Assembly: GCA_016801845.1 (NCBI GenBank)
Contig: CM028917.1
Coordinates: 956,001 to 1,020,000, forward strand
Direction of reading: 5' to 3'
DNA length: 64,000 bases
Origin: Polydactylus sextarius
Taxonomy: Eukaryota; Chordata; Actinopteri; Polynemidae
A model generated the notes under the pieces. The model was not told where the DNA came from, searched no databases, and worked only from the letters and a program-made list of their open reading frames with translations. The position numbers and the translations under genes are program-made. The stretch's first letter is position 1. Each line of letters begins with the position of its first letter. Below, piece after piece: positions 24,600 to 35,639 of the stretch.

Positions 24600-25930
24600 G
24601 TCATGGGGAGTGGGGTGGGGGCTGGGTGTGTGCATGGGGTCAGATATTACAGCTGTTAACTACTGAAGTTGATGAGTTTAGAAGAAAAACGGCTGCTGCT
24701 GGGAGAATGGGGAGGGTTGCCGCTTTGTATCTGTTCAACATCCCACTAGTGGTGTTTACACACCCAGCTGCCTGTTCTCAGGTTACAGAGAAGAGATTTT
24801 GTACAGTACTGACAGTCTCCACCACCCATCAAGGAAATGTTTTTTTTTTTTTTTTTATTATTATTATTATTATTTTATTTTTTTTAAATTGCTTGTTTTG
24901 TCCTTTACTGCCAATGCAAGTTTTAAAACGAAGTGGGTGGTCTCTGATATAGGCCTGTGATACAGAAAGCAGAGTCTGTTTACTGTGTGATCAGATGAAA
25001 TATCTAGAGTTTTTGTCTGGTTCTGGTGGAATGGACCAAGTGTGATTCCAGATGGTTAAAATGGAGTAATCTTGGATTTACTGCTAAATGTTCTGGAATT
25101 GGACCAGTTTTCTGGTTTGGTCTGAAAAAAAAATCTGGCACCGAGCCTGTGGTAATAGACTCTTGGATATTAATTTCATGAAATGCAATAATTACTAAAT
25201 ACAAGACGCAGTGATGCTGAAGTAATACATTACAAATTAAAGCCATGGCCACACTGTGCTTCTGTGACTGAAGGTGAAGGAGAGCAAGTCTGTTTTGCAA
25301 AATCCACATTTGGTTCAATAAAATTTCTGCAAGTGATCAGCATGCCCTGTCTTTTTGTGTGTATGTTTAAGTGCTATAATCTATATGAACACACCGAGGA
25401 GCTGATGTATCTACAGATGTATAAGCTTGCACATTAAGTGATAAACTTAAGCAATGTACATAAATTCAAATTAGGTTACTTGTATTTAACATCAGTATTT
25501 CCATTCTGTGGCAATTATTTCTACTCTGATACATGACTTGCATGTATTAGAGTGTAGATTTTACACAAACCTCAGGGAAAGGTAATGTTTATTATTAGAA
25601 AATTAGCAAAAAGATACCAAAGAACATTTGAGAAGTAAACAACAACAACCAAACAATAGGCATCATTAAAAAATAAATTTAGAATCCAGGTAACAGCAGA
25701 CACAAACCAGACATCAGAAAACAAACGCTGGCGACAGATCATAGACTGCTGCTCGATGCAGTTCATTTCGCCTTCGCGCTTTCTTTACCCTTTTTGTCCC
25801 TGCTGCGGAGCCTTCGAATCCATGGCAACGCTGCCGCCGCCATGAGCTAACGAGAGCTAGCTGATGATAGTTTTGTGTAACCACAGAAATTTATATATAT
25901 ATACATATCTTTTTTACAGCTCTAATTGTA
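24600..25930. other. Intergenic region downstream of eif1
   Basis: No gene seen. It holds a poly-T/(TTA)n tract at 24840-24885 and a second AATAAA near 25317. A CG-containing block at about 25770-25860 probably belongs to the promoter of the next gene. Confidence 0.5.
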
Positions 25931-26368
25931 GAGAAAAGAGAGAGGAGAATGTAACTTTACTGTTATTGTCCCAGCAGCGATATTTATTCCAAATTAGTGA
26001 AAACATCGCAGCGGACGAGCCGGTAAGACGTTAGCATCATTTACTGTCCACGAACTGCTCTGTGATCTTTGTCATGTTTTGTGGCGAAAAAGTTAATCTG
26101 AGAAATGTTCCCATTTAACTACAACGTTACTCTGCATTATGGTGTTGTTATCTTTCTCCACTAATTAAATCTGTACAACCAACGACTGAAGGCAGCAGAT
26201 GTTAAAACGAAGCAGCTGTCAAGCCTGATTGTTTGCAGGTACGTAGAAAAGACTTTCCATTTCTTAATCAACTTTTTACAATTGATTAACAACAGTTATT
26301 CTTTTTTCCTGTCAGAGATGTGAGACTTACGGCATTTGAAGACTTATTGTCAGAAAGAGACGGCGACA
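25931..26368 (+). promoter_or_regulatory. Non-coding first exons of the cysteine-rich membrane protein gene
   Basis: A candidate first exon ends at 26022 (GAGCCG|GTAAGA). A second, 26316-26368, is bounded by TTTTTCCTGTCAG and GGCGACA|GTAAGA. The second exon begins AGATGTGAG, so it contains a minimal start-stop upstream ORF (ATG TGA). Confidence 0.4.
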
Positions 26369-26474
26369 GTAAGAAGAAATTCTTGGATATTTAATCTGAA
26401 CACCAGTCATGTAATATCCCCTCAGCTCTGCTGTTAGATGCACTTCCATGTATTTCACTTGTGTTGTTTCTCAG

Positions 26475-27894
26475 ATGCTGCAGATCTGGGACCTGGCCAT
26501 TCCTCTTCCAGCGGTGATGATAATCACTGTGACTTTGTATTTGATAGCAGTGGGAATTGGGCTGTGGATCCGACTCTGTGTAAAGGTCAGTGTGACTAAC
26601 ACCGTTAACAGTTTTCTACAGGGGCAGGATATCCTCCCTCTTGTTCTTACTAAAGTTTGTAAAATGTAAATTAATTCAGACACATGCTTTTTGTTTTGCT
26701 TTAGGCACCACCTGCTAGTAGAAAACAAGAAGAAACCTAGTCTTGTTTTCTACCTGAGTCACCTCTAACTATCACAGCAGATTCTCACCTGTAAAAAAAA
26801 ACAACTCAAAACAAATGTTACTCAAATGTTTCTGTACTTGAACCCCCACGCTGAGTAGAGACAAAGTGGTAGGAAATGGATGGATGGATAATAGATGATT
26901 ATAACCACATGTTTTAATTAAACCAAAAATGATATTTTACATTATGCCTCAGAAGACACTTTTTAATATTTCTATTTTTTATGGAAATGAGCTGACACTG
27001 GAGGTGATAGAGTTAGTCAGGGTCTTGGTGCTGTGAGAGCTCAGTCCTATGTCCTAACAATGTAACCTTTCATTTGTTCATGCAGTAGCTGGATATACAA
27101 ACAGATACAAACTGACTCCACAGCCATATCATTTGGTTCATATTCCACTGTTACAGTACAGTAATGTCCTTGTGGCTGATGTTTGTTCTCTGTGCTCTGA
27201 AAGGACCGCTGTTCTTCAGGGTGTAGCTGCTGTCCAGACATTTCCATATGTGAGCAGTGCTACAGACTGGCGCAAATCTGTGACTGTCGGCTGCCAACTC
27301 TGCGGTCGTGTTTGGATAGTTCATGTCCTTCTCCTACTGTAAGTAACATTCTCAAACAAAAAAGATTTCAGCACATGAACCTCAGAAGTTTGCTTTCACA
27401 TTGTGCCATTAGGGCAGCATGTTTCTCTTTGTCTTCAATTTTGATCTCTTACTAAGTCAGTGTTCATGAATTCGAGGAATTCTAAGATTTTTCTTAGAAT
27501 GACGTCACTGAGAGCTACTTTTAGTCTTAGGATTTTTGTGAATACGGGCCCTGGTCTCTAGTGTCACAGTCCTGATTCTCAGCCGCCACCTCCTGGAGAC
27601 TTTGCTTCTCTTTATGAATGTGTTCCCCCTCAACATATGATTCCTGACGAAAAAATTTGCTGTTCCAGTGTAGTTGAATAGAGAGTGTAGTTTTCAGGAG
27701 ACTGTAATTGTTGAAATAACCCATCACATAACATTGTTGTTTTATGATGTTGTTTTAATGACCATGTTGATGAGTGACCATGTGTCTGATGATATGTTTC
27801 TTCACAGTGTGGTGACTGGGACTGTGCCTGCACTTGTCAGCCTCCAGAGTGTGACTCCTGCAACTGTCTCTGCTTTGAGATCAGGATCAAGTAG
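26475..27894 (+). CDS. Unrecognised small membrane protein with cysteine-rich tail
   Basis: Three coding exons, 26475-26585, 27204-27338 and 27808-27894, all in phase 0 with canonical splice sites, give exactly 110 aa. Residues 1-37 (MLQIWDLAIPLPAVMIITV... to ...WIRLCVK) hold one hydrophobic helix, about residues 8-34, followed by basic residues. The remaining 73 residues contain 18 cysteines, many as CxC, CC or CxxC (CSSGCSCC, CDCRLP, CACTC, CDSCNCLC), and end in FEIRIK. The spacing suggests metal binding, palmitoylation or dense disulfides; which one is not decidable here. The ATG is the first codon of its exon. Poly(A) signals ATTAAA are at 27924 and 28296. I do not recognise the family and assign no function. 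The clean exon phases argue that it is a real gene. Confidence 0.7.
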
Positions 27895-28526
27895 CAGACT
27901 TTCACAACTGTTGAATTCAATCACATTAAATTGCACAGTGTTCAGGTTTCCTGTTCTAACACGGGACACTTACAAACAGCTTTGTTAAGGTGACCTGGTG
28001 TTTCAATTTCAGTAATAAGTATGAGCGGATTTTCCTTTTCACTAGATTGTGACTAAGTTAAGTCCTACAGACTCTGTCTATGTTTACTGTGGTCCAGAAT
28101 AATCACGTTGAGACCAACAGCTCTGGTTTTGTTGATGTGGAAGTGCCTTTAGTATATTTTCATCCGCTTTAAGAAAGCATTAATGCACATTTGGTGCTGT
28201 AGTGGGTATTTGGAGCAGCAGACTTTTATTGAGTGTACATAGAATATCACATGCCTCATATGTACTGTCCTTTTATACTAGTTTTTGAAAGCTTTATTAA
28301 ATTGTGTGATGTTTTAAAAATACATGTGTCTGAGTCTTCATCATCCTGTAGCAGCTCTTTAGCCTGTGATTACCTCCACCTTCACCAAGCCTCATTATAA
28401 AGAATTGTATGTTTTCTTGATGCCATTGATGTGGTACCGTCCACCGTGTTACAATACCCGAGAATTTCTGATATGAACAATTTAATACAGTATATATATA
28501 TATATATACAGTAATGCTTACAATAC

Positions 28527-30645
28527 TTATTCTTGTTCCTTGATCACCAGTGGATTACCTCCATCACCCTTTTGAGGAGAGAATTGTTTAGGAGACAGAA
28601 TCTTGGTAGGAGGTAAAATCTGTCAAAAATACACGAGTGAAAGAATAATCACACTGCAGAGACCCCTCCCTCCAGCTTGTGACCCAGCACACATCATGTT
28701 GTTTGTGATTCTGAGGAGTCCATAGTTACAAGAACATTGTTGGTTCCCCACAACTGGCACCTCCACCTCAGTCAGGTTCTGTGGTGAAGGAAGAGGCACT
28801 GGGGAGAGGCACAGCCCACTAAAGGTACACTTGTTGTCAACGGGAAGGCCCTACAGCTGTTGTAGACTGTTCTTGGGCTTTCTTCTGAAGGTGTCAGCAG
28901 CCAGTGAAAAACCTGTCTGTTTCCCCAGCCAGTGACCCAAGCGTCGGTGCCATTGTGGAAGGTGCTGCCTAAGGCCGCCAGGCACAGGGGCAGGATGTAG
29001 ATGGTGAAGTTTACCAGTGAGGATAGCCTCAGCAGGGAGATGTCGTTCTCATTGGTGGCAGGGTTATAGTTGGGATGGTTAATTACATGCACTATGGTTC
29101 GAGACACCTCGTTGGGGTTGGGACCCTCTTGACTCTCGCGACCGAGAAACCAAACCGTTTGTGCCAGACCTGAGGTCATCAGAAGGGAAGCAAGGTTGAG
29201 ATTGTGTAAGAGCACTTGAACATTTGAATTTTGTCCAAAGATTGATTGATGTCACTGGTGTCATTGGTGAAGTATCACTCCAACATGTTGTATCCTCACA
29301 TCCTCAAATTATAAAATAATCTCTCAACATACTCATTCTCAGTTTGAAGTCTTGATGACATAATGATCTGCATGGGTAGCTCATTCTACACTTACCTCTC
29401 TCTCCTGTGGACATCTCCAGGGCACTAAATCGGAATTTTAATGAACAAAAAAGTTGTTTTACACCTACCAGTCACCTACCATGGCACTGCAGCATCAGAA
29501 ACGTTTCCAGCCTGTCCCATTTGTCATTCTTTAATTGAGTTTTAGTTTTTTATTCAGACTATACTCAACAATCCAGAGTGATGATGAAGTGGAAGTACCA
29601 GGGTGTACATATAAACAATAGACTGGACTGATAACTCCAATGTCAGAGCAGGATCCACCTGCTGCAGTGATTTTGACATGGTGGTGGCATGGGCCATCTT
29701 ACAGTGTGTGGTCTGTGGTCTGACAAATTTTTGAGATGGCTTTTTATTGATTTTGCTTTTGCTTTTATTGTATTCAACCTCACATTTTAGCTCATAGACT
29801 CATTCGCACTTTTAATATTAATCCTAGTCTCATTGCTTGGATTCTTGATTCTTGACCGAGAGACCCCAGAGAGTGAAAGTAAACAGGGTTCTCTCTTATC
29901 ATCCACTGGCTGTGTCTTATCCCTGTTTTTATTTATTATATATATATATATATGAATAATTGTCAGAGTGTACACAGGGATAGACATATTCTTAAATTTG
30001 CAGATGAATCTGTCATTGTGTCTTCACTGGACAAAAATTCCAGGGATCATGGCTCGGTTGTGAAGGATTTTGGTGCGAGCAGATCCACCTCACCATAAAT
30101 ATCTCAAAAACAAAAGGAAATCTTTACCTGTATCCACAGCCAGGCTGTTCAGGCTGTGCAACAGTACTTATACTTGGGGACTGTACTAGACAACAAACTG
30201 TCATTCACTTCCATCCTTGAGTTGTGTTGTCAATTGTGTGTCTATGTGTTTTTGTGTGTGGTTATGTAAGATGGTGTTGTTTTGGATTTGTGATGTTTAG
30301 TTGAAAAACTAATTGCCCTAAGAGGACAATAAAGTAAAACTTGAACTTGAAGCATTTCCACAGACTGAAATTTGGAGCAGTTATTAAATCAGTTTGCTGT
30401 GAGCGTTTTATAGCTGGGTCTAATGATAGACTCAGGAATATATCTGTTAGTGTGGTTGGTTGTGAAGCACCCACATTAAGCAGCCGGTGGAAGTAAGGAC
30501 CCACTCATTATTAATGAGGGATCCCCTGCAGATGTGGTGCCTGGCTCTGTGTACACTGGCCTGCCACGGCCACTGGCTCCACAGTTGCGTGGAGGAGCAT
30601 CCTGTCCTCCAACAATCCTGGTGTTGAGCAGTGGTTTACCACATA
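28527..30645 (-). pseudogene. Decayed trypsin-like serine protease copy
   Basis: Remnants in exon order match the intact protease upstream: 30645-30478 ([17 protein letters not shown]), 29169 to about 28905 (FLGRESQEGPNPNEVSRT, then NDISLLRL), about 28795-28650 (NLTEVEVPVVGNQQCSCNYG) and 28569-28527 (KGDGGNPLVIKEQE then stop). Damage: the first remnant has a frameshift after GGQDAP, and the AG acceptor is missing before it. The His motif reads TSTGC instead of TAAHC. The GDSGGP motif reads GDGGNP, so the catalytic serine is lost. A stop truncates the last remnant. The Asp motif survives. The paralogy to the 36538-44222 gene is clear from shared exon content. It is a non-functional tandem duplicate. 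Confidence 0.85.
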
Positions 30646-30714
30646 CCACGACACCAGTCGCCAATCATTTCACCAATCATCCTTCCTTTCCTTTCTTTCA
30701 TAATGATGCATTGT

Positions 30715-30796
30715 AGCATCTTAGCATCGTAGTGTCACATCATCATAGCATCGTAGCATCATCGTATCACATCATCATAGCATCGTAGCATGTTAG
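30715..30796. repeat. Short minisatellite (TAGCATCGTAGCATC type)
   Basis: About two long units built of ATCATAGCATCGTAGCATC and a CATCGTATCACATC-like spacer, directly 5' (minus sense) of the decayed protease copy. Confidence 0.75.
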
Positions 30797-30917
30797 CGCA
30801 GACTGCTGCGGCCACTGCATCACTCTCGCAATTTCCCGCAGGGGAATTGTCTAGTTTATTTTTTTTGTTATTGTCTTGTGTCTCTTTGTGGTCATTTTGT
30901 ATCACATTGTGTCTCTT

Positions 30918-31245
30918 AGAGATTCTAGGAACCACAAGTAAACCTGCAGGTTGTGATTGAAGTGATCTATTAGGATAATGAGCTCTTTAAGATAGGATGG
31001 AGTTCAGTCATTAAAGGCTTCATATGTGAACAGGGATATTTTGAATTCTATTTTTGCTTTTACAGGACACCAGTTAAGAGAAGCTACCATTTGAGAAATA
31101 CGATCTCTGGTTCTTGTTCCTGTCAGTACTTTTTACATTTTGGATTTTTGATGCTGTTACTGGAGCACCTTGATAGTAAAGAATTACAGTAGTCCAGTCT
31201 TTAGAATCCTTTTCAGAATCCTTTTTAGACAGGATGTCTTAGGGT
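30918..31245 (-). mobile_element. L2 LINE fragment (ORF2 3' part)
   Basis: The fragment corresponds, with many mismatches, to the region at 48780-49140 of the larger L2 copy. Shared words include GATTCTAGGAACCACAAGTA, AGTGATCTATTAGGATAA and TTACAGTAGTCCAGTCT. No reading frame is intact. Confidence 0.8.
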
Positions 31246-31471
31246 TGGGCTGATAGACGATACTATCATCCATCATGATGGATTAATTCATCATGATGAT
31301 CATTCATCATGATGGCACCGAGTCTCACTGATTCAACAAGTGTTAATTAGTTTATCATAAGCTGATGTTGAGTGACATGATGTTCATTTTCTTAATAACT
31401 TAATCATATGAAATATGAGACAATGGAGACAATAGAGGGAATTTATTTTATATTTTTTTGATTTTTTATTA

Positions 31472-31476
<5 letters not shown>

Positions 31477-31515
<39 letters not shown>
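31477..31515. repeat. (TTA)n microsatellite
   Basis: About 13 TTA units within a longer T-rich stretch that begins near 31441. Confidence 0.95.
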
Positions 31516-31609
31516 GGTTTAGTTTTGAAATTGGGTGTTGTTTGTGTTGGTGTTTTGATGATGAGCAAACATGATTGGTGAATTTTTTGCTGTCGTCTGA
31601 TCATTAAAG

Positions 31610-31690
31610 ACGCAGGTGTGGGAGGAAACCGGAGCACCCGGAGAAAACCCATGCAGTAACAAGGTGAACATGCAGACTCGAATCATTTTT
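31610..31690. repeat. Fragment of a common fish interspersed repeat
   Basis: GTGGGAGGAAACCGGAGCAC, CCGGAGAAAACCCATGCAG and GAACATGCAGACTCGAA are the well-known words of a ubiquitous teleost repeat. Two more pieces of it are at 43195-43310 and 47520-47605. Confidence 0.6.
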
Positions 31691-31767
31691 TTCTGCATTG
31701 TCAAAAAAGCCAACCACGAACAAGATTGGACGAATGAGAAGCAAATATCAGCTGTGTAAAGTTTCTG

Positions 31768-33036
31768 TTACTTTACTCCGGCTCTTCTGCCTTCTGCCAG
31801 CTTTTTCTTCCACCTCTTAGGCTTTCTCAAACCCAAAAAGTGTCTGAATCTCTTCCAGGCTGAGGTGTTGATTCTGTGAGGTGCATTGGAGATGTTGGTT
31901 TCTTCTGTTTGATGCTCAGAGGTCTTGTTCTCCTCCTTGTCGTCACCTGCGGGCTCTGGTTGATTTACCTCTGGCTCCAGGTTATGAGTCTCAGCCTCTA
32001 GTGACACAGAGTGCTGCTCTTGGTTACAAATGGTCCAAACACTGAGCTGAGCTTTCAGATCCTCTATCTCCTTTGTCAAAATTCTCTTCTGCTCAGCACA
32101 GTTTTCCTGCTTGAGACTCATCTCCTCAATATTTTTAAGGAGAGCGTTGCTTTTAATCGTCAACTGTTTAATGAGAAGCTCATCTTTCTCCTTCTGAGAC
32201 TTAAACTCATATTGGAGGTTGTTGGCTTGCTCTCTGGCTGCGAGGAGATCAGCTTCATATCTCTCAGTGGTTGCTTTGTGAGTAGCTGTGAGTGTCTTAA
32301 TAGTTTCAGAGAGAGACTCTTTTTCTTTCTGTAGCTTATTGATCACCTTCTCAGCCCTCTGGTTTGACTCCCGTTGAGTGAATTTTATTATCTCCAATTG
32401 TTTTTGGAGTGCGTCATTCTTCTCCATCTCAACATTCAGTTTGGTCTCCGACTTTTCCAGGCTGATCACATGAGCTGCCTGTAGCTCCTCATTACAAATG
32501 GTCCAAACACTGAGCTGAGCTTTCAGATCCTCTATCTTCTTCTGCAAAATACTCTTCTGCTCAGCAGAGTTTTCGTGCTCGAGACTCATTTCCTCAATGT
32601 TTTTAAGGAGAACATTGCTTTTAATTGTCAACTGTTTAATGAGAAGCTCATCTTTCTCCTTCTGAGACTTAAACTCATATTGGAGGTTATTGGCTTGCTC
32701 TCTGGCTGCGAGGAGATCAGCTTCGTATCTCTCAGTTGTTGCTTTGTGAGTAGCTGTGAGCGTCTTAATTTTTTCAGAGAGAGACTCTTTTTCTTTCTGT
32801 AGCTCATTGATGACCTTCTCAGCCCTCTGGTTTGATTCCTCTTGAGAGGATTTTAACATCTCCAGTTGTTTTTGGAGTGTGTCATTCTTCTCTATCTCAA
32901 CATTTAGTTTGGTCTCCAGCTTTTCAAGGCTGATCATATGAGCTGCCTGCAGCTCTATGTTATGAAATTGAACACTGAGCTGAGCTTTCTGATCCTCTAT
33001 CTCCTTCTGCAAAATATTCTTCTGCTCAGCAAACAA
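31768..33036 (-). CDS. Coiled-coil protein made of 156-residue tandem repeats
   Basis: An uninterrupted 422-codon frame. Residues from about 10 to 330 are two near-identical 156-aa units plus the start of a third; unit markers are IEDxKAQLSV, EKNDxLQKQLE, LTATHKATTERYEADLLAA and REQANNLQYEFKSQKEKDE. The DNA period is exactly 468 bp (for example 32201 and 32669). All units have the heptad-like L/E/K/Q pattern of a long coiled coil. The C-terminus is different: acidic (EPEVNQPEPAGDDKEENK), then basic (FRHFLGLRKPKRWKKKLAEG), ending in RRAGVK. The start is uncertain, because the first ATG of the frame lies inside a repeat unit and a broken unit sits upstream. An AATAAA (minus strand) is at about 31447-31442. 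I recognise no named family; golgin- or trichohyalin-like similarity would be compositional. Confidence 0.6.
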   Translation of the reverse strand: MFAEQKNILQKEIEDQKAQLSVQFHNIELQAAHMISLEKLETKLNVEIEKNDTLQKQLEMLKSSQEESNQRAEKVINELQKEKESLSEKIKTLTATHKATTERYEADLLAAREQANNLQYEFKSQKEKDELLIKQLTIKSNVLLKNIEEMSLEHENSAEQKSILQKKIEDLKAQLSVWTICNEELQAAHVISLEKSETKLNVEMEKNDALQKQLEIIKFTQRESNQRAEKVINKLQKEKESLSETIKTLTATHKATTERYEADLLAAREQANNLQYEFKSQKEKDELLIKQLTIKSNALLKNIEEMSLKQENCAEQKRILTKEIEDLKAQLSVWTICNQEQHSVSLEAETHNLEPEVNQPEPAGDDKEENKTSEHQTEETNISNAPHRINTSAWKRFRHFLGLRKPKRWKKKLAEGRRAGVK

Positions 33037-33435
33037 TGCTCTGTTTTTAAGGAGAGCATTGTTTTTTTGTCATCAAGCTTTCAATCAGGACCTCATCCTT
33101 GAAGACTGTTTCCTTAAGCTGCTGCTCAAACTCATGCCGAATGTTATCAGCTTGCTCTCTGGCTGCGAGGAGATCAGCTTCGTATCTCTCAATGGTCGCT
33201 TTATGAGACGCTGTGAGCGTCTTAATATTTTCATCAAGAGACTCTTTTTTACTCCTTGGTGACCTTCTCTTGAGAGGATTTTAACATCTCCAATTGTTTT
33301 TGGAGTGTGTCATTCTTCTCTCTCTCAGCATTTAGTTCAGACTCCAACTTTTCCAGCTTTATCATATAAGTGGAGTGCACCTCGTCGTATTCTCTTGTCC
33401 AACAGGGTTGGTCATTCGCTTTGACAGTTTTGTTG
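33037..33435 (-). pseudogene. Broken upstream unit of the coiled-coil gene
   Basis: This stretch encodes the same repeat unit in pieces: WTREYDEVHSTYMIKLEKLE, ELNAEREKNDTLQKQLE, then a stop right after SSQEKVTKE. A second piece follows in another frame (NIKTLTASHKATIERYEAD, REQADNIRHEFEQ). It runs out of frame near 33065, before the intact frame starts at 33036. At least two frame breaks separate it from the downstream frame. It may be the dead 5' portion of the gene, or spliced exons may skirt the breaks. Confidence 0.7.
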
Positions 33436-33836
33436 TGGACATTTAAACTTTAGACTTTTAAAAAAAAAGGCTTAAAGATATTGAAAGTTAATGTTCTCAA
33501 CAAACACAGTGAGTGACCACATCCTTTGCATGTGACAAACTGGAGACAAATGACTTGTGTCTGACAGACCCCTACATGAAGCATAAAACTCCAAAAATAA
33601 GACTACTTTTCAGTTTTGTAAACATTGACTATAGTGTGTGAAGTCCTTCTTTAGGTTAAAATTTGATCTGAAAATGAGGCCATCCAATGAAGCTAAATGT
33701 TATATTATTGGTTAAAAAAAAATCTGGATGAAGGATATTTAATTTTATGTGTTTATTTTATTTTTATTATTAATGAAATATGTCACACTTTAGTTAACAT
33801 GACAGCAAGATGTAACAGCTTGTTCCAGCAAATATA

Positions 33837-34244
33837 TTCAATTCAATTCAGTTCAATTCAGTTTTATTTATATAGCGCCAGATCATAAAAACATTTATCT
33901 CAAGTCTCTTTACATAGAGAAACCAACATTTCCACAATGAGCAAGCGCTTGGTGACAATGGAGGAAAAACTCCCTTTTAACAGGAAGAAACCTCCAGCAG
34001 AACTAGACTCAGAGTGGACGGTCTGATCTGCCTCGACCGGCTGGAGTGAAATGAAAACAGAGAAAAGAGAAAGAGAAGAGACAGAGGAAAGGGAGGGGAG
34101 GAGGATGGAGGAGACCAGGAAGAGACAGTAGAGATTAAATGTTTACATACGTGTTGTTGTAGTAGTAGTTGTTAGTAGTAGTTGTTAAAGTAAAATTATA
34201 ATTAAAATTGATATTTAAGTAATAACAACAACAACAACAACAAC

Positions 34245-34275
<31 letters not shown>

Positions 34276-35620
34276 TCGTCGAAGAATGTGTCTAATCCTA
34301 TAGCAGCTTAACTAAAGGATGGTTCAGGCGGCTCCATGTCCTGCCTGAACCATCCTTAGCTATAGGCTTTATCATAAAGGAAAGTTTTTAGTCTAACCTT
34401 AAATGTAGAAAGGGTGTCTGCCTCCCAGACCCAAACTGGGAGCTGGTTCCATAAGAGAGGAGTCTGATAACTGAAGGCTCTACCTCCCATTCTGGTCTTA
34501 GAGACTCTAGGAACCACTAGTATACCAGCAGTTTGCGATCAGAGTGATCTATTAGGATAATAATGAACTATGAGTTCCTTAAGATATGATGGAGCCTGAT
34601 CATTAAGGCTTTTATAGGCAAGCAGGAAGATTTTGAATTCATTTCTAGATTTTACAGGAAGCCAATGAAGAGCAGCCAATACCGGAGAAATATGATCTCT
34701 GGTCCTACTTCCTGTCAGTACCCGTGCTGCAGCATTCTGGATTAACTGAAGGTTTTTGATGGAGTTACTGGAACACCCTGATAGTAGAGAGTTACAGTAG
34801 TCCAGTCTAGTGGTAACAAATGCATGAATTAACTTTTTTAGCATCCTTCCAAGGTTACTCAAAGTAAAACTGGAGGCCAAAGTAATGCCATCCAGATTAG
34901 CTATGTGATCTGAAAATGATGTTATGAGATGTTTAGGGCCAAGTATAATGAAGTATGATGTTTTGTCTGAGTTTAAAATTCTGAGTCATCCATTTTATGC
35001 CTTAAGACAATCCTGAAGTTTGATGACCTGGTTAGTTTCATCTGGTTTCATAGATAAGTACAGCTGGGTATTGTCCGCATAACAGTGGAAGTTTATATTG
35101 TGCTTCCTGATGATGTTGCCTAAGGGAAGCATGAACAAGATAAAAAGGATTGGTCCTAACACAGAACTCTGTGGAACTCCATGACTAACTGCAAACTATC
35201 ACTAATGCTGTTTCTGTTCTATGATGAGCTTTAAACTCTGACTGAAAATCTTCATAAAGACTATTCAGTAATCACATAGTTGAGCTGCAACAACTTTGTC
35301 CAGGATTTTGGACATAAAAGGTAGATTTGATATGAGTCTATAATTAACTAGGTCACATGGGTCCAGAGTAGGCTTTTTAAGTAATAGTTCGATTACTGCA
35401 GCTTTAAAAGCCTGTGGTACGTAGCCTTTTACTAGAGATAGATTGATCGGACACAATATGGACGTGTCAACTAAAGGTAGGACGTCTTTAAACAGCCTGG
35501 TTGGAACAGGGTCTAAGAGACAAGTTGTTGGTCTGGATGAAGAAACTGTTGTAGTCAGTTCAGAGAGATCAATGGGAGAAAAACTGTCCAGATAAAAGTC
35601 AGATGTTACTGCTGCTTTCA
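33837..35620 (-). mobile_element. L2 LINE, 5'-truncated copy
   Basis: The 3' end at 33837 is an ATTCA-type repeat followed by TTTATTTATATAGCGCCAG. The body matches the larger copy at 47944-50230. Recognisable ORF2 pieces are 34880-34539 (KLIHAFVTTRLDYCNSLLSG, ALHWLPVKSRNEFKI) and 35687-35265 ([19 protein letters not shown]). Relative to the other copy it lacks about 250 bp of 3' UTR near 34290 and a few hundred bases of reverse transcriptase, including part of the catalytic region, near 35200. Several stops and frameshifts are present. It is inactive. Confidence 0.9.
34225..34274. repeat. (CAA)n(TAA)n microsatellite inside the L2 copy
   Basis: A CAA run followed by a TAA run in the L2 3' UTR region. 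The other L2 copy has an AAT run at the equivalent place (about 48320-48345). Confidence 0.9.
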
Positions 35621-35639
35621 TGTAAATGATAGATTTATA

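Noticed and set aside
24503..24952. 149-codon plus-strand frame downstream of eif1
   Set aside because: It begins in the eif1 3' UTR, spans its poly(A) site, and ends in a translated T-run. No family resemblance.
32011..32802. Plus-strand frames rich in L, F and S
   Set aside because: They are antisense shadows of the coiled-coil repeat units and recur with the same 468-bp period.
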